Assembly: GCA_037976565.1 (NCBI GenBank)
Contig: CP137670.1
Location: forward strand, 18,587,744 to 18,651,743
Direction of reading: 5' to 3'
Length of the DNA: 64,000 nucleotides
DNA from: Mesocentrotus franciscanus
Taxonomy: Eukaryota; Echinodermata; Echinoidea; Camarodonta; Strongylocentrotidae
The translations under genes and the position numbers were made by a program. Within the stretch, counting starts at the first letter, position 1; each line of letters begins with the position of its first letter. Positions 36,129 to 47,719 of this stretch are shown in pieces. The notes beneath the pieces are model-generated. The model was not told the origin of the DNA, made no database searches, and was given only the letters and a program-made list of their open reading frames with translations.

Positions 36129-39100
36129 TGGGACTACGTCTTAAAGATGATAGTAAAAATAGGTTAAAATTTTGATATTTACATGATGTTTATTTATTAT
36201 TTATATTATATGTTTGTAGAATATCACATTCAATAAAGCTACTTTAAAAAAATTAAAGATGACTCATCCTAGATGAATATACATGAAAATTATAATAGTG
36301 TCAGCTACCATCTTATAGAATGAAACTGAGGATTGAGAAAAAGATTTTCCTTGAAATTTGAGTGCTATGTATCTACAAGTCTATATCAAAGATTTAGTAC
36401 ATAAATGATATTTTAATGACAGTTATACATGTTAAAATTCATTTAACTCTATGTACTTCTGTATTAAATGATTTGTAGATTGTAACGTTATGATAATTCA
36501 AGTATAGTATAAGAAGGTTCGAAGGTCAACCTTTTCAACGCATTAAATATGGAAATATATGGAAAGACTGCCTTTTGATCACTTCATTATTGCTTTCGTA
36601 TCCAAACTGCTATTTTTAAGAGAATCATGTTTTGATACTAGTGTAGCGACTCATACATTCGCTCTACTTTTATTGTACATTCATGTTCTCAGTAATTTTC
36701 CTTCACGCTACTTATTTATATTCATTATTCGGACCACGTGTGTTTATCCCTCCAATCGCGCATCGTGGTTCGGCGCATCGTTCACCCCGCGTATTTTCAA
36801 CGCCACGAGGTTTTCTTCACTCCCTCTTACACCTCGGTCGAGTCGACAACTCCTGCATCCATCTTCAGTTGAGTCACACGTCTCTGCATGATTTTCTCTC
36901 CGGGCTGATTCTCTTCCGTGCCTATCACCTCTTTTACGGCACGTCAACTCTTTCTCTGCCGTCTTCAGCGGGATGGCAGTCTCCCAGTAGAACAGTATAA
37001 TCGGGACCGACAGGGCGCTTGATTCTCCACTGGGAGCTGCCAGTTTCTTCGTTCCGGTAGCTCTTTTCTCACACGAGCTCGACCTCACCGTAGTTCGTCT
37101 GACAGTTCATCACTGAGTTCGACTCACTGCAACTCTGATGAATTTCTCCATCAAAGTCCGGCTCATTCATCGAGCGACTCACTGCTCAGCATTACCACCG
37201 GCTTTGATGTCTGCATTTCTTCTCTGGCCTCCCGACATCGAGCGACTCACTGCTTCGTCTTCGAGCGCCACTTTTCTTCTCTTCTCTTCTCGCCTGAGAG
37301 CTTCTTCATCATCATCATCACGAGCGTCAGCGTCGAGATTCTTCACGGCTCTTCAGCCACGACAACGAAGCTACATCTCCGCCATCAAGCCTCCGCACCA
37401 TCATCGCGTGAGCCCTTCCTTCGTTTCATCTATCATCTTCATTGGACTTTCGACATCATTTCCATTCTGTCGTAAGCTATTTATTCATTGCATTTATTCT
37501 TCATGTCCATTTCATTTATTATTGGCCAATGTAACTCCGTGCAATATTATCAACTCTCATTCATGCGATTCTGATTGAATCATTTATTTGCGTGCATGAC
37601 TTACACTTTGCAAGTGTTTTGTCTGCAACATCAGTACCCATAAAATAACGAAAAGGGAATACACTTTTTTATCTTGTATTGTATTGTCAGTGCAACCTTG
37701 CTTCCTCGTAGCTAAAATAAAAATAGAGTTATGTTGTTGTGTGATTAGTGAACACGCCTTTACAATCTTTCATTCACAATACACCACACATACATATCTC
37801 TAAACTAGTATACTTAAAGAAACTGAGGGGGCCCGCCATCCTCTTCCTGGTGCTGTTACTACATGGACAAGTATTTATACGTTTATATGAGAAGGATTGA
37901 GAAAGTAAAAACGTTTTTAGTGACGGCATTACTGTTGCTGGAGGTAATGGTAGACTTGATTGTCTAAAAAAAAATATACAGGACATGTGCTCCTTAACAA
38001 AACTTTGGCAGCACTTTGTTCGTTTGTTCTTTTTTTTGGGGTGGTGGTGATGGCAACCCAATTCAACATTTATAATGGTAAATTCAAATGTCTTTTTTTC
38101 AAATTATGTCAAGATATTGAAAGTCAACGATGTTTCACTTCCCTTTTTGTAAGTTAGAAAATTTGAATACAATGATTAACCCGTTGTTTACGAAGCCCGC
38201 GTAAACTCGGACTCGGGCTGGCCATTCTTCCCTCAGATACGAAGCCCGAGTTAATTATCTCGTGCTATACGCGACCAAAATGGCAATGCACTATGTGACG
38301 TAGAATTTCACCTTTGTAGCTCGTTATTGCCATTAAGTAATAACATTGATAATGAGTAGATGCATCAAGGTTACTACCAGGATAAATTTGATTTTAGTAT
38401 CTTGAATCTTAAGGGTAAAAATTGGCATAAAACTATCAAGGTAGATATCACATTCTGAGACGGCCTTTTCCTGTTACCAGGTCGGTTTCTCATTCTACCA
38501 GCATAACAAAGATCAAGAGAATAGAGAGGTATCTGAGAGTGTCGAATACCAGGATTTTTAACCCTCAAGTAGGTAGTATTTCATGATGTTCAACAACTTG
38601 ACTTGTAATTCTAAACGCGCGTGTATCGGGAAAGTATCATTGAAACATAATGTTGTAAATAAAAACTAAATTAGCAGTCACAAAAATGTGATGACAAAAT
38701 TTAGAGTTTCATCACAAAACGAGTCAAGCGCCATTTTTTGGAAAAACCTAAAGTAACACCACCATCGTAAAATGCAACAAATGCCTTTCACTTGATACCC
38801 CGCTCATTACATATAAAGGAATTTTTTTGAATTTATCAAAATTATCAAAATAATTCTCGTTATTTTCTTTATATCTGAGTAATTTCAACCTCAACTTGAA
38901 ACAAAATGAAAATACAATGCATTGCGTTTTGCGATGAAACTTCAGATTTTTCTCGTCTACTGCATACTCTTACCAATGCATTCTTTAAAAATTATCAATA
39001 ACCATTATATAAATCCATCTTAATATCATCACAAAGCATTCTTTAAAACGCATCCGTTTAAAAAAACATTTATTTGCCATTATGAAGGGGTAACAAGACG

Positions 39101-39750
39101 TCGCACTGCTCAATTTATATATTTCTTCAAATGAGAGTTAGTGACGAAATCCTATTGCACATAAAAGAGGAAGAGAGAGAGAGAAAGGGAGTAGGAGACA
39201 ATGAGGAACGACAGTCTTGACGCGATAATTTTTGGATTTCCTCAGCTTCTCTTTTTTTTTTAAGGAATATAATTGCCGTCATAGATTCAATTGTTCACAA
39301 TTTTTAATTGGTTAGCGGATACCATTGCCATATATAAACACGATAAAGAAAAACCATGTGGAGAATAAGATAAACAATATAAAAACGGCTTTTATTCATT
39401 TGTTTATTTTTATCTTTATCCAACACCCGAAAATCATGAACATTTAGATTCTTTCTCTAACATTTTAATGTACAGCGACGCAAAAAATAAACATGCACAT
39501 TTATCCCATGCACCAATAATCTCTTACCGGGGCAGAGCCAGTGTATTCTCTAAGGGGAGGGGGAACAGTTGACAAGGGGAAGGATCCTCAGCTAAAATCA
39601 TGGGGAAAAGGGCATTTTGTTCAAGTCCAAACTAGTAAGAAAAATTGTTATGAAGAATAAATAAATAATTCCTCGAATGCATTGAGGGGGCAAGAGGAGA
39701 TTTTTTTCTATTGTCTTCTTTGTTTCTTATAATTATATCAATTTTCAGGG
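36128..39750 (-). repeat. Duplicated segment copy 2, inverted part
   Basis: Runs backwards relative to copy 1, from about 25950 down to 23560 of that copy. It is interrupted by the insertion at 36642-37803. No coding sequence recognised. A separate end repeat with CTGGATCCGCCCCTGCG (39755-39893) follows, then direct sequence resumes to 40010. Confidence 0.65.
36642..37803. mobile_element. 1162-bp insertion with 5-bp duplication, candidate solo LTR
   Basis: Copy 1 reads GATACTAGTATACTTAA across this site (inverted, near 25425-25441). Here ACTAG occurs on both sides (36637-36641, 37804-37808) of 1162 bp beginning TGTAGCGACTCATAC. The GC-rich first half and the AT-rich end would suit a Gypsy-type LTR, but the right end is CTCTAA rather than CA. 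Open frames inside are not protein-like. Confidence 0.5.
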
Positions 39751-39754
39751 GCCC

Positions 39755-39893
39755 CAAAGAAAAATTGTGCTCACTACCCCCTCCCCCCTACTGAGCGGAA
39801 AATCGGTCGGCACGGTTTTCAAATTTTGGCACAAAGTGGGCCCCTTTTTCGGCACCCTCCCTTGCCGCCGTCTGGATCCGCCCCTGCGTAGTC
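39755..39893. repeat. Dispersed repeat with CTGGATCCGCC end
   Basis: Contains CTACTGAGCGGAAAATCGG and ends GTCTGGATCCGCCCCTGCG. It is the same family as 3876-4075, on the opposite strand. Confidence 0.45.
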
Positions 39894-40238
39894 CCATATA
39901 TATGTCTTCTGCATTCATCACTAAAGTTGTAGTCTAGTTTCTAGAAGAAAGGGCTGTTGTGATAACCCAAGTCTGCTGAATGGAAAATGAAATAAGATAT
40001 AAGAAGACAAAAAAATTATTAAAGTAGCTGAGCGAAGAAATGTCACAAAATGTCACAAAATGGACAAATTATACATGTACTGAAAGCTTACACCAATATG
40101 AACACAAATCATCTGCTCTAAAGTATTATAAATATAAATGAAACGCGATAAGATGCTTTTTCCAAGACCCTTCTCAGAACTTCTTTTCCTGGCTTGAAAA
40201 ATAAAATTACGGAGTACAGACTTATGACGTCATACTAT

Positions 40239-40725
40239 GGCGCGCCATTTGACCAATAATTCAGATAAACACTGTTTATCGCCGATAAACACTGTTTATC
40301 GTCGAAAAACAGTGTTTATCGACCGATAAACACTGTTTATCAAGCGATAAACACTGTTTATCGAGAGAAACTATGTTTATCGACTGAAAAACACAGTTTC
40401 GACTGAAAAACAGTGTTTATCGGCGATAAACAGTGTTTATCGGCGATAAACATTGTTTTTCAAGCGATAAACACTGTTTATCGAGAGAAACTATGTTTTT
40501 CGACTGATAAACACAGTTTTTCTCGATAAACAGTGTTTTTCGGCGATAAACACTGTTTATCGAGAGAAACTGTGTTTTTCAGTCGATAAACATAGTTTCT
40601 CTCGATAAACAGTGTTTATCTCTTGATAAACAGTGTTTATCGGTCGATAAACACTGTTTTCGACGATAAACAGTGTTTATCGGCGATAAACAGTGTTTAT
40701 CTGAATTATTGGTCAAACGGCGCGC
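40239..40725. repeat. Left outer arm: array of about 22 near-palindromic 17-mers
   Basis: Units are variants of GATAAACA[C/G]TGTTTATC, spaced every 19-22 bp, with subtypes such as GAGAAACTATGTTT. The whole array is itself bounded by inverted GGCGCGC...TTTGACCAATAATTCAG, so it can fold at three nested levels. Confidence 0.9.
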
Positions 40726-40819
40726 ACTCGTATTCCAGATCAGAGCATATGCACTACTCTGCACGTTAGTCAGGTGGCTTAGTGAAATTACCGTTACTTA
40801 ATTGCCTGATAAGCACCAT

Positions 40820-41152
40820 TTTTGGTACAGGGCTTCCTTAGGACCTACTAAACGATATTAGGCTGGGAGCCCCCGGCAAAAATGTCAATTTAAGGCTGTG
40901 GGGGCGGGGCGTCTTTTTGGAGCCCCCAAATAATTTCATAACATTGATTTGTTATACAAATATCATTTTTGGTACAGGGCTTCCTTAGGACCTACTGAAC
41001 GATATTAGGGTAGAGTCCCCGGCAAGAATATCATATAAGGGTGTGGGGCGGGGGCGTCGCCTCGTAGCCCACAAATAATTTATAAGGTAATATAACATTG
41101 AGTTTTTGTTGTGCAAACGCCATTTTTTGGTACAGGGCTTCATTTCAATTTA
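40820..41152. repeat. Left inner arm: 147-158-bp tandem units
   Basis: GGTACAGGGCTTCCTTAGG recurs near 40824, 40971 and 41129. The third unit is cut by the LINE. Conserved GC-rich segments (GGGGCGGGG) lie in each unit. Confidence 0.8.
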
Positions 41153-41589
41153 ATTCAATTCAAGGTTTATTAAAAAAAAACATGTGTCGCAGCCCAATTG
41201 CTGAATCGGTCATGTGTACAATTAAAAGACACTTTACATATTTCAAATATCAAATACAGTTACAATTGATTCGTCAATTTTGAAATATATATAGTTTATA
41301 TGGTAATATTGCTTGGGCAGCAAAAAAAAAAAAAAAACAGAAGATAACATGAATTCTGAAAAACGGAGAGGAGAAACATTAAGAAAAGAAGTAAAAGAGG
41401 AAGTTATAAAGTACATGTACATCAAAAAATATAAATTGCATACATGTACTTTTAAAGAGTCATTAAGACAATATACGAATATAAAAATAGAAATGAAAAT
41501 ATTCTTTTCATAACATTGTTGACGTTTGATATTGCAAGTATTTGTATTATTGCTTAGAAAATGATATAAAGAACTACAATTATGGTACT
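41153..41589 (-). mobile_element. LINE 3' end (split by the piggyBac-like element)
   Basis: On the minus strand it ends with AATAAACCTTGAATTGAATT and further TTGAA units, a simple-repeat LINE tail. The tail abuts the arm repeat at 41152. Its 5' continuation is at 45268-45620. Confidence 0.55.
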
Positions 41590-41605
41590 TTAACCCGTTC
41601 CTTCC

Positions 41606-41672
41606 GGGAACCTGGTATACCAGGTTCCCGTGGAGCGCACTCACAGACGGGAACCTGGTATACCAGGTTCCC
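41606..41672. repeat. Two perfect 24-bp palindromes
   Basis: Half-site GGGAACCTGGTA, present as full palindromes at 41606-41629 and 41649-41672, 19 nt apart. They lie next to the left TIR and are candidate transposase-binding sites by position. Confidence 0.85.
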
Positions 41673-42484
41673 ATTATAGGCAGGTAAATGACGTCTTTAC
41701 AAGCCTAAAATTGCCTTTCCCTGCCATTAATTCACTAAACTAGTTGATTTGAGGGTATTTCCAAAGTATATACTATCATTACCCATTGCTCCTGTTTTGT
41801 GTACTTTCATATTATTCACTATAATTGTACTTTTTCATAAACATGTCAAGTTTTCTCTCACAAGAAATTCGTATAGCAGCGTATACAGTTCCGCGGTGTC
41901 TGTCCCATAGATATTGACTTTCGCTGAGACCTTTCCATACACAAATACTGATACTGCTGGTACTTCATTGGGAGCAGCGTAATCCGCGCTCGCCCTGTAG
42001 AAGCTTATGACGGCACGCACCCAAATACCTTACCTCCGCTCTTCTATTGTTGGAGTTTATAACCATGACAACGAACTTGACCCTCGGCCACGTTCATTGT
42101 TCCTCTTACGTAACTCTTACGTAACTGTAGGTGGGCCTAAGACATAACTCTTTTCGTATATTCTATATAGGTCAAAATTTGCCAATTCTTAGGAACTATT
42201 ACGTTTCCCTATCATCTTCCGCTCTAGAATCCTATTTTTTGTTTTTATTTGTTGTGTCCTTTTATATTTTTTCTTGTCTCCCTCTTCAAGATTTCTTCTG
42301 CTTGTGTAGGGAATTTATGCTATTTTTTATAAATAAATAGAAAGTTTTATTCTTTCTCTTATAATGTTGTCCACCTTCTTTTAGATAACCCTTTTGTGCT
42401 AAAGTATATAATGTCCGATGTATATTATTTCTGTCAATAACATATAATGAACGTATTATTTTATTTTGATGCAACAGAGATTTA

Positions 42485-44980
42485 CAAATCAAAACTTTTA
42501 CTTTCTATAATTTGTGTACAGTAACATTCTTCTCATTTCGACATTATCAGCCGCTCATTCTCTATTTTCGTCCCCTATAATAAATATAAGGTATAATGTG
42601 TACATCATTAGGGATATGTTATAATAATTTATCTCAAGGAAGAGATGATGCCGGCATACAAGCAAATGGCGGAATATAAAACAACATGAAAGATGAAGAT
42701 GCAAAACGACATTGACAGAAAGACAGAGATAGAAAGACAGACAGAGAGTGGGAGAGAGGGAGAGAGAGAGAGGGGGGGAGAGATAGAAAGTTGGACGTAG
42801 TCTTTACTGTATTTATTATTATGATAATTGTCTCTCCAATCACCCCCCAGCTCTGATTTTTTTCTTTAGTTACTTTCTTTTTGTTTGTTTATATCTGTCC
42901 GACGTAAATAAGTACCGTCAATATAGCATAATAAACTTTTTTCTTCATATCATTTTGATGCAACAGAGATTTACATTCAAAAGTTTTACTGTTTATAATT
43001 ATTGTACAGTAATATTCTTCTCATTATGAAATCATCAGGCGCTCGTTCTGTTTTTTCCTTCTCCATATCGAGGTTATGGTATGATAATTTATTTCAAGAT
43101 CGGAACGGAAAACCGGGCGGAAAACAGTACCAAAGATGAAGATGGAAAATGGCGCTGAGAAAGCGAGTAAGAAAGAGAGAGAGAGAGAGAAAGAGACATA
43201 CAGAGAGAGAAACAATCATTTATCATGTCATCTTTTCGTCTGTGACATTTTACTAAATCATTTTTTAATTATTCCTTTATCTTTCCATGACTGTTATATA
43301 TTTTGAATGAATATTTCAGATAGGGTCAAATTTGGTTTTAGGTTATAATTATGAACAGCTCTTTTATTTAGGAGTACGTCGAAACGCGATCTCATTAAAA
43401 ATCGCGGAACAGAAAACACTATAATGAGAGATGAAGATAGAAAACGAGAGAGAGAGAGAGAGAGAGAGATGTTGGACGTATTGTTATTTATTATTATGCT
43501 ATTTGTCTCTCCGATCAACCCCAACTCACCCGCTCTGGATTACTTTTTACTTTCTTTTTTTCATCATGATTTACATTCAACAATTTTACTTTTTATAATT
43601 ATTGTACAGTAATATTCTTCTCATTTCGATATCATCAGGCGCTCGTTCTGTGTTTTTCTTCTTCATATCGAGGTTACTGATAATAGTTTATCTCAAGATC
43701 GAAAGGAATACTTTCGGAATAAAAGCAATTAGCGGAACGGAAAACAATACCAGAGATGAAGATGGAAAAGGCGCTGAGAACGCGAGAAAGAAAGAGATAG
43801 AAATACACAGAGAGAAAAGGAGAGAGAAAGAGAGAGAGAAAAAAAAAATTGGGAGAAAAAGAGAGAGAGAGACAAAGAAAGAGACAGATAGAGAGAGAAA
43901 CAATCATTTGTTATGTCATCTTTTCGTCTGTGACATTTTACTAAATCACATTTGTATTATTCCTTTATCTCTCCATGATTGTTATATATTTGAATGAATA
44001 TTTCAGATAGGGTCAAATTCGGTTCTACGTTACAATTATGATCAGCTATTTTTATTTAGGAGAACGTGGAAAGTGGAAACGCAATCTCATTAAAAATCGC
44101 GGAACAGAAAACACTATGAGAGATGAAGATGGAAAACGACATTGAGAAAACGAAAGAGGGAGAAAGTTGGGCGTATTGTTATTTATTATTACCGCTATAT
44201 ATGCTTTTTGTCTCTCCGATCAACCCCACCCGCTCTGGATTCCTCTCTAGTTTCCATTGTTTTATTATGATTTACATTCAAAATTTTTACTTTTTATAAT
44301 TATTGTACAGTAATATTCTTCTTATTTCGATTATAATCAGGCGCTCGTTCCGTGTTTTTCTTCTCCATGTCGAGGTTATGGTATAATAATTTATTTCAAG
44401 ATCGAAAGGAATACTTTCGGAATAAAAGCAAATAGCGGAACGGAAAACAGTACCAGAGATGAAGATGGAAAATGGCGCTGAGAAGGCGAGCAGGAGAGAG
44501 AGAGAAAGAGAGAAAGAGAGAGAAATACAGGGAGAGAAAGAGAGAGAGAAAGAGAGAGAGAAAGAGAGAGATAAAGAGAAAGAGAGAGAAAAAAGCGAGA
44601 AAGAGACAGACAAAGAAAGAGACAATCTGAGAGAGAAACAATCATTTCTTATGTCATCTTTTGTCAGTGACATTTACTAAATCACATTTGTATTATTCCT
44701 TTATCTTTCATTGATTGTTATATATTTGAATTAATAATTTAGATAGGGTCAAATTCGGTACTATGTTATAATTATGATCAGCTATTTTTATTTAGGAGTA
44801 CGTGGAAACGAGATCTCATTAAAATTCGCGGAACAGAAATCACTATGAGAGATGAAGCTTGAAAACGACAACTGCAAAACAACAAGACCCCCCCCCCAAA
44901 AAAAGGGGGTTATTTTTACCCGATATACATGTAGTATACATACAATCATACATGGATCATCAATGCTGTATGTCAGCATC
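42485..44980. repeat. Internal tandem repeat (about 480-740 bp period) with GA-rich tracts
   Basis: ATTGTACAGTAATATTCTTC recurs near 42517 (as a variant), 43001, 43600 and 44305. ATCTCATTAAAAATCGCGGA recurs near 43391, 44081 and 44814. Each unit carries (GAGA)n. All long open frames here are low-complexity. Confidence 0.75.
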
Positions 44981-45267
44981 CAATTACCTTATTTCCGCTT
45001 TTCTATTGTTGGAGTTTATAACCATGACAACGACCTATACCCTCGGCCACGTCCATTGTTCCTCTTACGTAACTTAGCTGTATAGGTGGCCTAGATCTGC
45101 GCATGCGCTATGTTCCTGCTCGTCGAAGAAGCTGGCCAGGCTTGAACGCACACGCATTGTACGGCCCGCTGAACGCACGCACGGCAGCGAACTGGTCGAG
45201 TCTTTGATTTTTAATCTCGTTTGTGAGGCGGCTACCGGGCTGAATAATGTCGGAAGGAACGGGTTAA

Positions 45268-45620
45268 AATTCTTTTCACTTCAGATATAAAGTGGCTATT
45301 GAAGGGAAAGGGAACAGTGTTTTGTTATATTGGTGTGTTATTATCTTATGGAGAGTAACAATCAGGAAACTTCAACATTTATGAAAGGAGTATAATACAA
45401 ATAAAAATTAAAAAATTAGTTCATCTATTTCGATTAATTGGGTTTGGCTTTATTGAGAAGATCGACAAAGTAAGGTAGGGGCTATTTCGGAAACGATTGG
45501 TTTTGCACTTGAATTGTTGATATCTAGATGCATGGCGTAAGGAGATGGGTATGTTTTTCCGAAGAGGTAACCAGGTACTACATGTTGGGTGTTTAGCTAA
45601 GGATGTAGTTGAATGATGGT
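45268..45620 (-). mobile_element. LINE C-terminal remnant (5' part of the split LINE)
   Basis: Minus-strand translation gives a LINE-like C-terminal stretch (RHASRYQQFKCKTNRFRNS) ending near 45421, then 3' UTR up to the TTAA of the piggyBac-like element. The LINE is 5'-truncated at the arm junction near 45620. Confidence 0.45.
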
Positions 45621-45664
45621 AGGGTAGGAGCCCCGGCATAACTATTCATATAATGTGTGATTGG

Positions 45665-46140
45665 AGACCCCATGGCGTTTGTACAACAAAAACTCAATGG
45701 TATATTACCTTATAAATTATTTGTGGACTACGAGGCGATGCCCCCGCCCCACACCCTTATATGATATTTTTTTCCGGGGGCTCCTACCCTAATATCGTTC
45801 AGTAGGTCCTAAGGAAGCCCTGTACCAAAAATGGCATTTGTATAACAACAAATCAATGTGATATTACCTTATAAATTATTTGGGGGCTACGAGGCGACGC
45901 CCCGCCCCACACCCTTATATGATATTCTTGCCGGGGCTTCTACCCTAATATCGTTCAGTAGTTCCTAAGGAAGCCCTTTACCAAAAATGGCATTTGTACA
46001 ACAACAAATCAATGTTATGAAATTATTTGGGGCTCCAAAGATGCCCCTGCCTTAAATTGACATTTTGCCGGGGCTCCTAGTCTCATATAGTTTAGTAGGT
46101 CCTAAGGAAGCCCTGTACCAAAAATGGTGCTTTATCAGGC
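45665..46140. repeat. Right inner arm: about 3 tandem units
   Basis: The inverted form of the left inner arm, with CCTAAGGAAGCCCTGTACC repeated three times. The turn-over point between arms is near 45664. Confidence 0.8.
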
Positions 46141-46215
46141 AAGTAACGGTAATTTCACTAAGCCACCTGACTAACGTGCAGAGTAGTGCATACGGCTCTG
46201 ATCTGGAATACGAGT

Positions 46216-46617
46216 GCGCGCCATTTGCCCAATAAATCAGATAAACAGTGTTTATCGCCGAAAAACACTGTTTATCACCGAAAAACAGTGTTTATCGAGA
46301 GAAACTATGTTTATCGACTGAAAAACACAGTTTCTCTCGATAAACAGTGTTTATCAAGCGATAAACACTATTTATCTAAAGAAACTATGTTTTTCGACTG
46401 ATAAACACAGTTTCTCTCGATAAACAGTGTTTATCGGCGATAAACAGTGTTTTTCGATAAACACTGTTTATCGAGAGAAACTGTGTTTTTCAGTCGATAA
46501 ACATAGTTTCTCTCGATAAACAGTGTTTATCGCTCGATAAACAGTGTTTTTCGACGATAAACAGTGTTTATCGGCGATAAACAGTGTTTATCTGAATTAT
46601 TGGTCAAACGGCGCGCC
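46216..46617. repeat. Right outer arm: array of about 18 near-palindromic 17-mers
   Basis: Same units as 40239-40725 in mirror order, bounded by GCGCGCC and GGCGCGCC. Four fewer units than the left array. Confidence 0.9.
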
Positions 46618-46627
46618 ATAGACGTCA

Positions 46628-47719
46628 GTGGTTGGGCACGATCGAAATTCCTAGGCCTCTCGCTCGGCTCTCGCTCAGCTCGCGTGCGGTATTTTGCATT
46701 CAGTATACATTACCCAGACTTCGAATGATTCATACCTAAGCCAGCTTTGATGAAAGTGGAATGACAATCTCTCGAAATCAGGAAATTACATTTTATTATT
46801 GCATATGAAGCAAATTATGTAATGTAATCCGAGGGGGTGAATCGTGCAGATCGATTTGTCCAAATATTCTTCCGTTTTGTGTAATTTGCTGTGAAGTTTT
46901 CGGTCATGGCTTGGCATGTGCAAGATGATTGGTGATTGCTGTTGAGTGTTGATAAATCGCGAGAGTCCCTTTGGCTTTGCATTTTTATGATGTCGTGCAG
47001 TTCCATTTATGGTGCATATATGTAATTGGTATTCGCAAGATATAATCTCACATCTATTCTACTTTGTTTTTATCCGTGAAATTTGCCAAAATAGCCCTAC
47101 ACTTTCTAAAAATTAGAAAATGTCTCGCCCAGTCAGTCACCCCAGTGCATGACGGATCGATCGTCAGTTCAGCGGGGCCGGTGCGGGGCGGCACCGCTGC
47201 TCAGCCAGCTCGAACTTGGGAATTTTTGACCCGCAACTCCGGCGTGGAGATAGCATACTAAAACATACAAAAAATCAAATAAATCACTGTCACTAGTTGT
47301 GGAGCTGTGCTCATCAACTTCGATATCTAAATTTAGTAAAACTTCTTTCTCATCAAGCTCGGACATTGTGATAGGATATTTCGCGTTCGACTGGCTTTCG
47401 TATACGTATAATGCATGCAGCGGACAGAGCTGTGTGAGGGGGCTTGGGAGCATTCTCGCTCATGTGCCCAACCTATTACGTCACACATCGTACCAGCGAA
47501 CAGCTGGCTGATCAAGGGCGGAAAAAACGGGTAGCAAATTCATCATTTTTGATAGCAGATTAGTCAATTCTGTAACAATTTTTGAAAAGTAAATATGAAT
47601 TATTAGAAAGATTGTAACATTACCTTTGCAATGATACCAATATTATTAAGGATAAAAGCATACATAACTTCCTTCCCTCCTCCCTTCTTCTCTCTTATGT
47701 TCTCTCTCCCTTCCTTCTC
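46628..47719. other. Intergenic sequence, no confirmed gene
   Basis: On the minus strand an ATG at 47366 opens 32 acidic codons (MSELDEKEVLLNLD...) up to a GTATGT donor at 47268, preceded by GC-rich sequence. It could be a first exon, but no further exon was found. GGTTGGGCAC near 46630 and its complement near 47469 could be ends of a short element. Confidence 0.25.

Larger units (their letters stand above)
41594..45263. mobile_element. piggyBac-like non-autonomous element (3670 bp)
   Basis: TTAA at 41590-41593 and 45264-45267 flanks 13-bp perfect inverted repeats CCCGTTCCTTCCG. Target TTAA, a terminus starting CCC and a short TIR are typical of piggyBac. Inside are subterminal palindromes, a direct repeat of about 110 bp (42028-42140 and 44982-45092) and GA-rich tandem units. 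No transposase fragment was recognised. Confidence 0.75.
40233..46620. mobile_element. TU-like foldback transposon (about 1.9 kb) expanded by nested insertions to 6.4 kb
   Basis: The left and right ends are inverted copies of each other over roughly 900 bp. Each arm has an outer domain of short palindromic units and an inner domain of about 147-158-bp tandem units, both in mirror order. GACGTCA flanks both ends (40226-40232 and 46621-46627), a likely 7-8-bp target duplication. Sea urchin TU elements are known for long modular inverted arms with short tandem repeats; this resemblance is by structure only. No transposase is encoded, so mobility would have to be supplied in trans. Confidence 0.75.

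Noticed and set aside
36559..37578. Open frames in the candidate LTR
   Set aside because: Overlapping frames on both strands with Ser/Arg bias from GC-rich repeats; no retroelement motif.
40264..40700. CRISPR-like regular array
   Set aside because: Repeats are palindromic with 2-5-bp spacers and unit variants, in a eukaryotic genome, and form the arms of an inverted-repeat element.
43424..44680. Open frames of up to 131 codons in GA-rich tracts
   Set aside because: Simple-sequence translations (RERERE or SLSLSL) on both strands.
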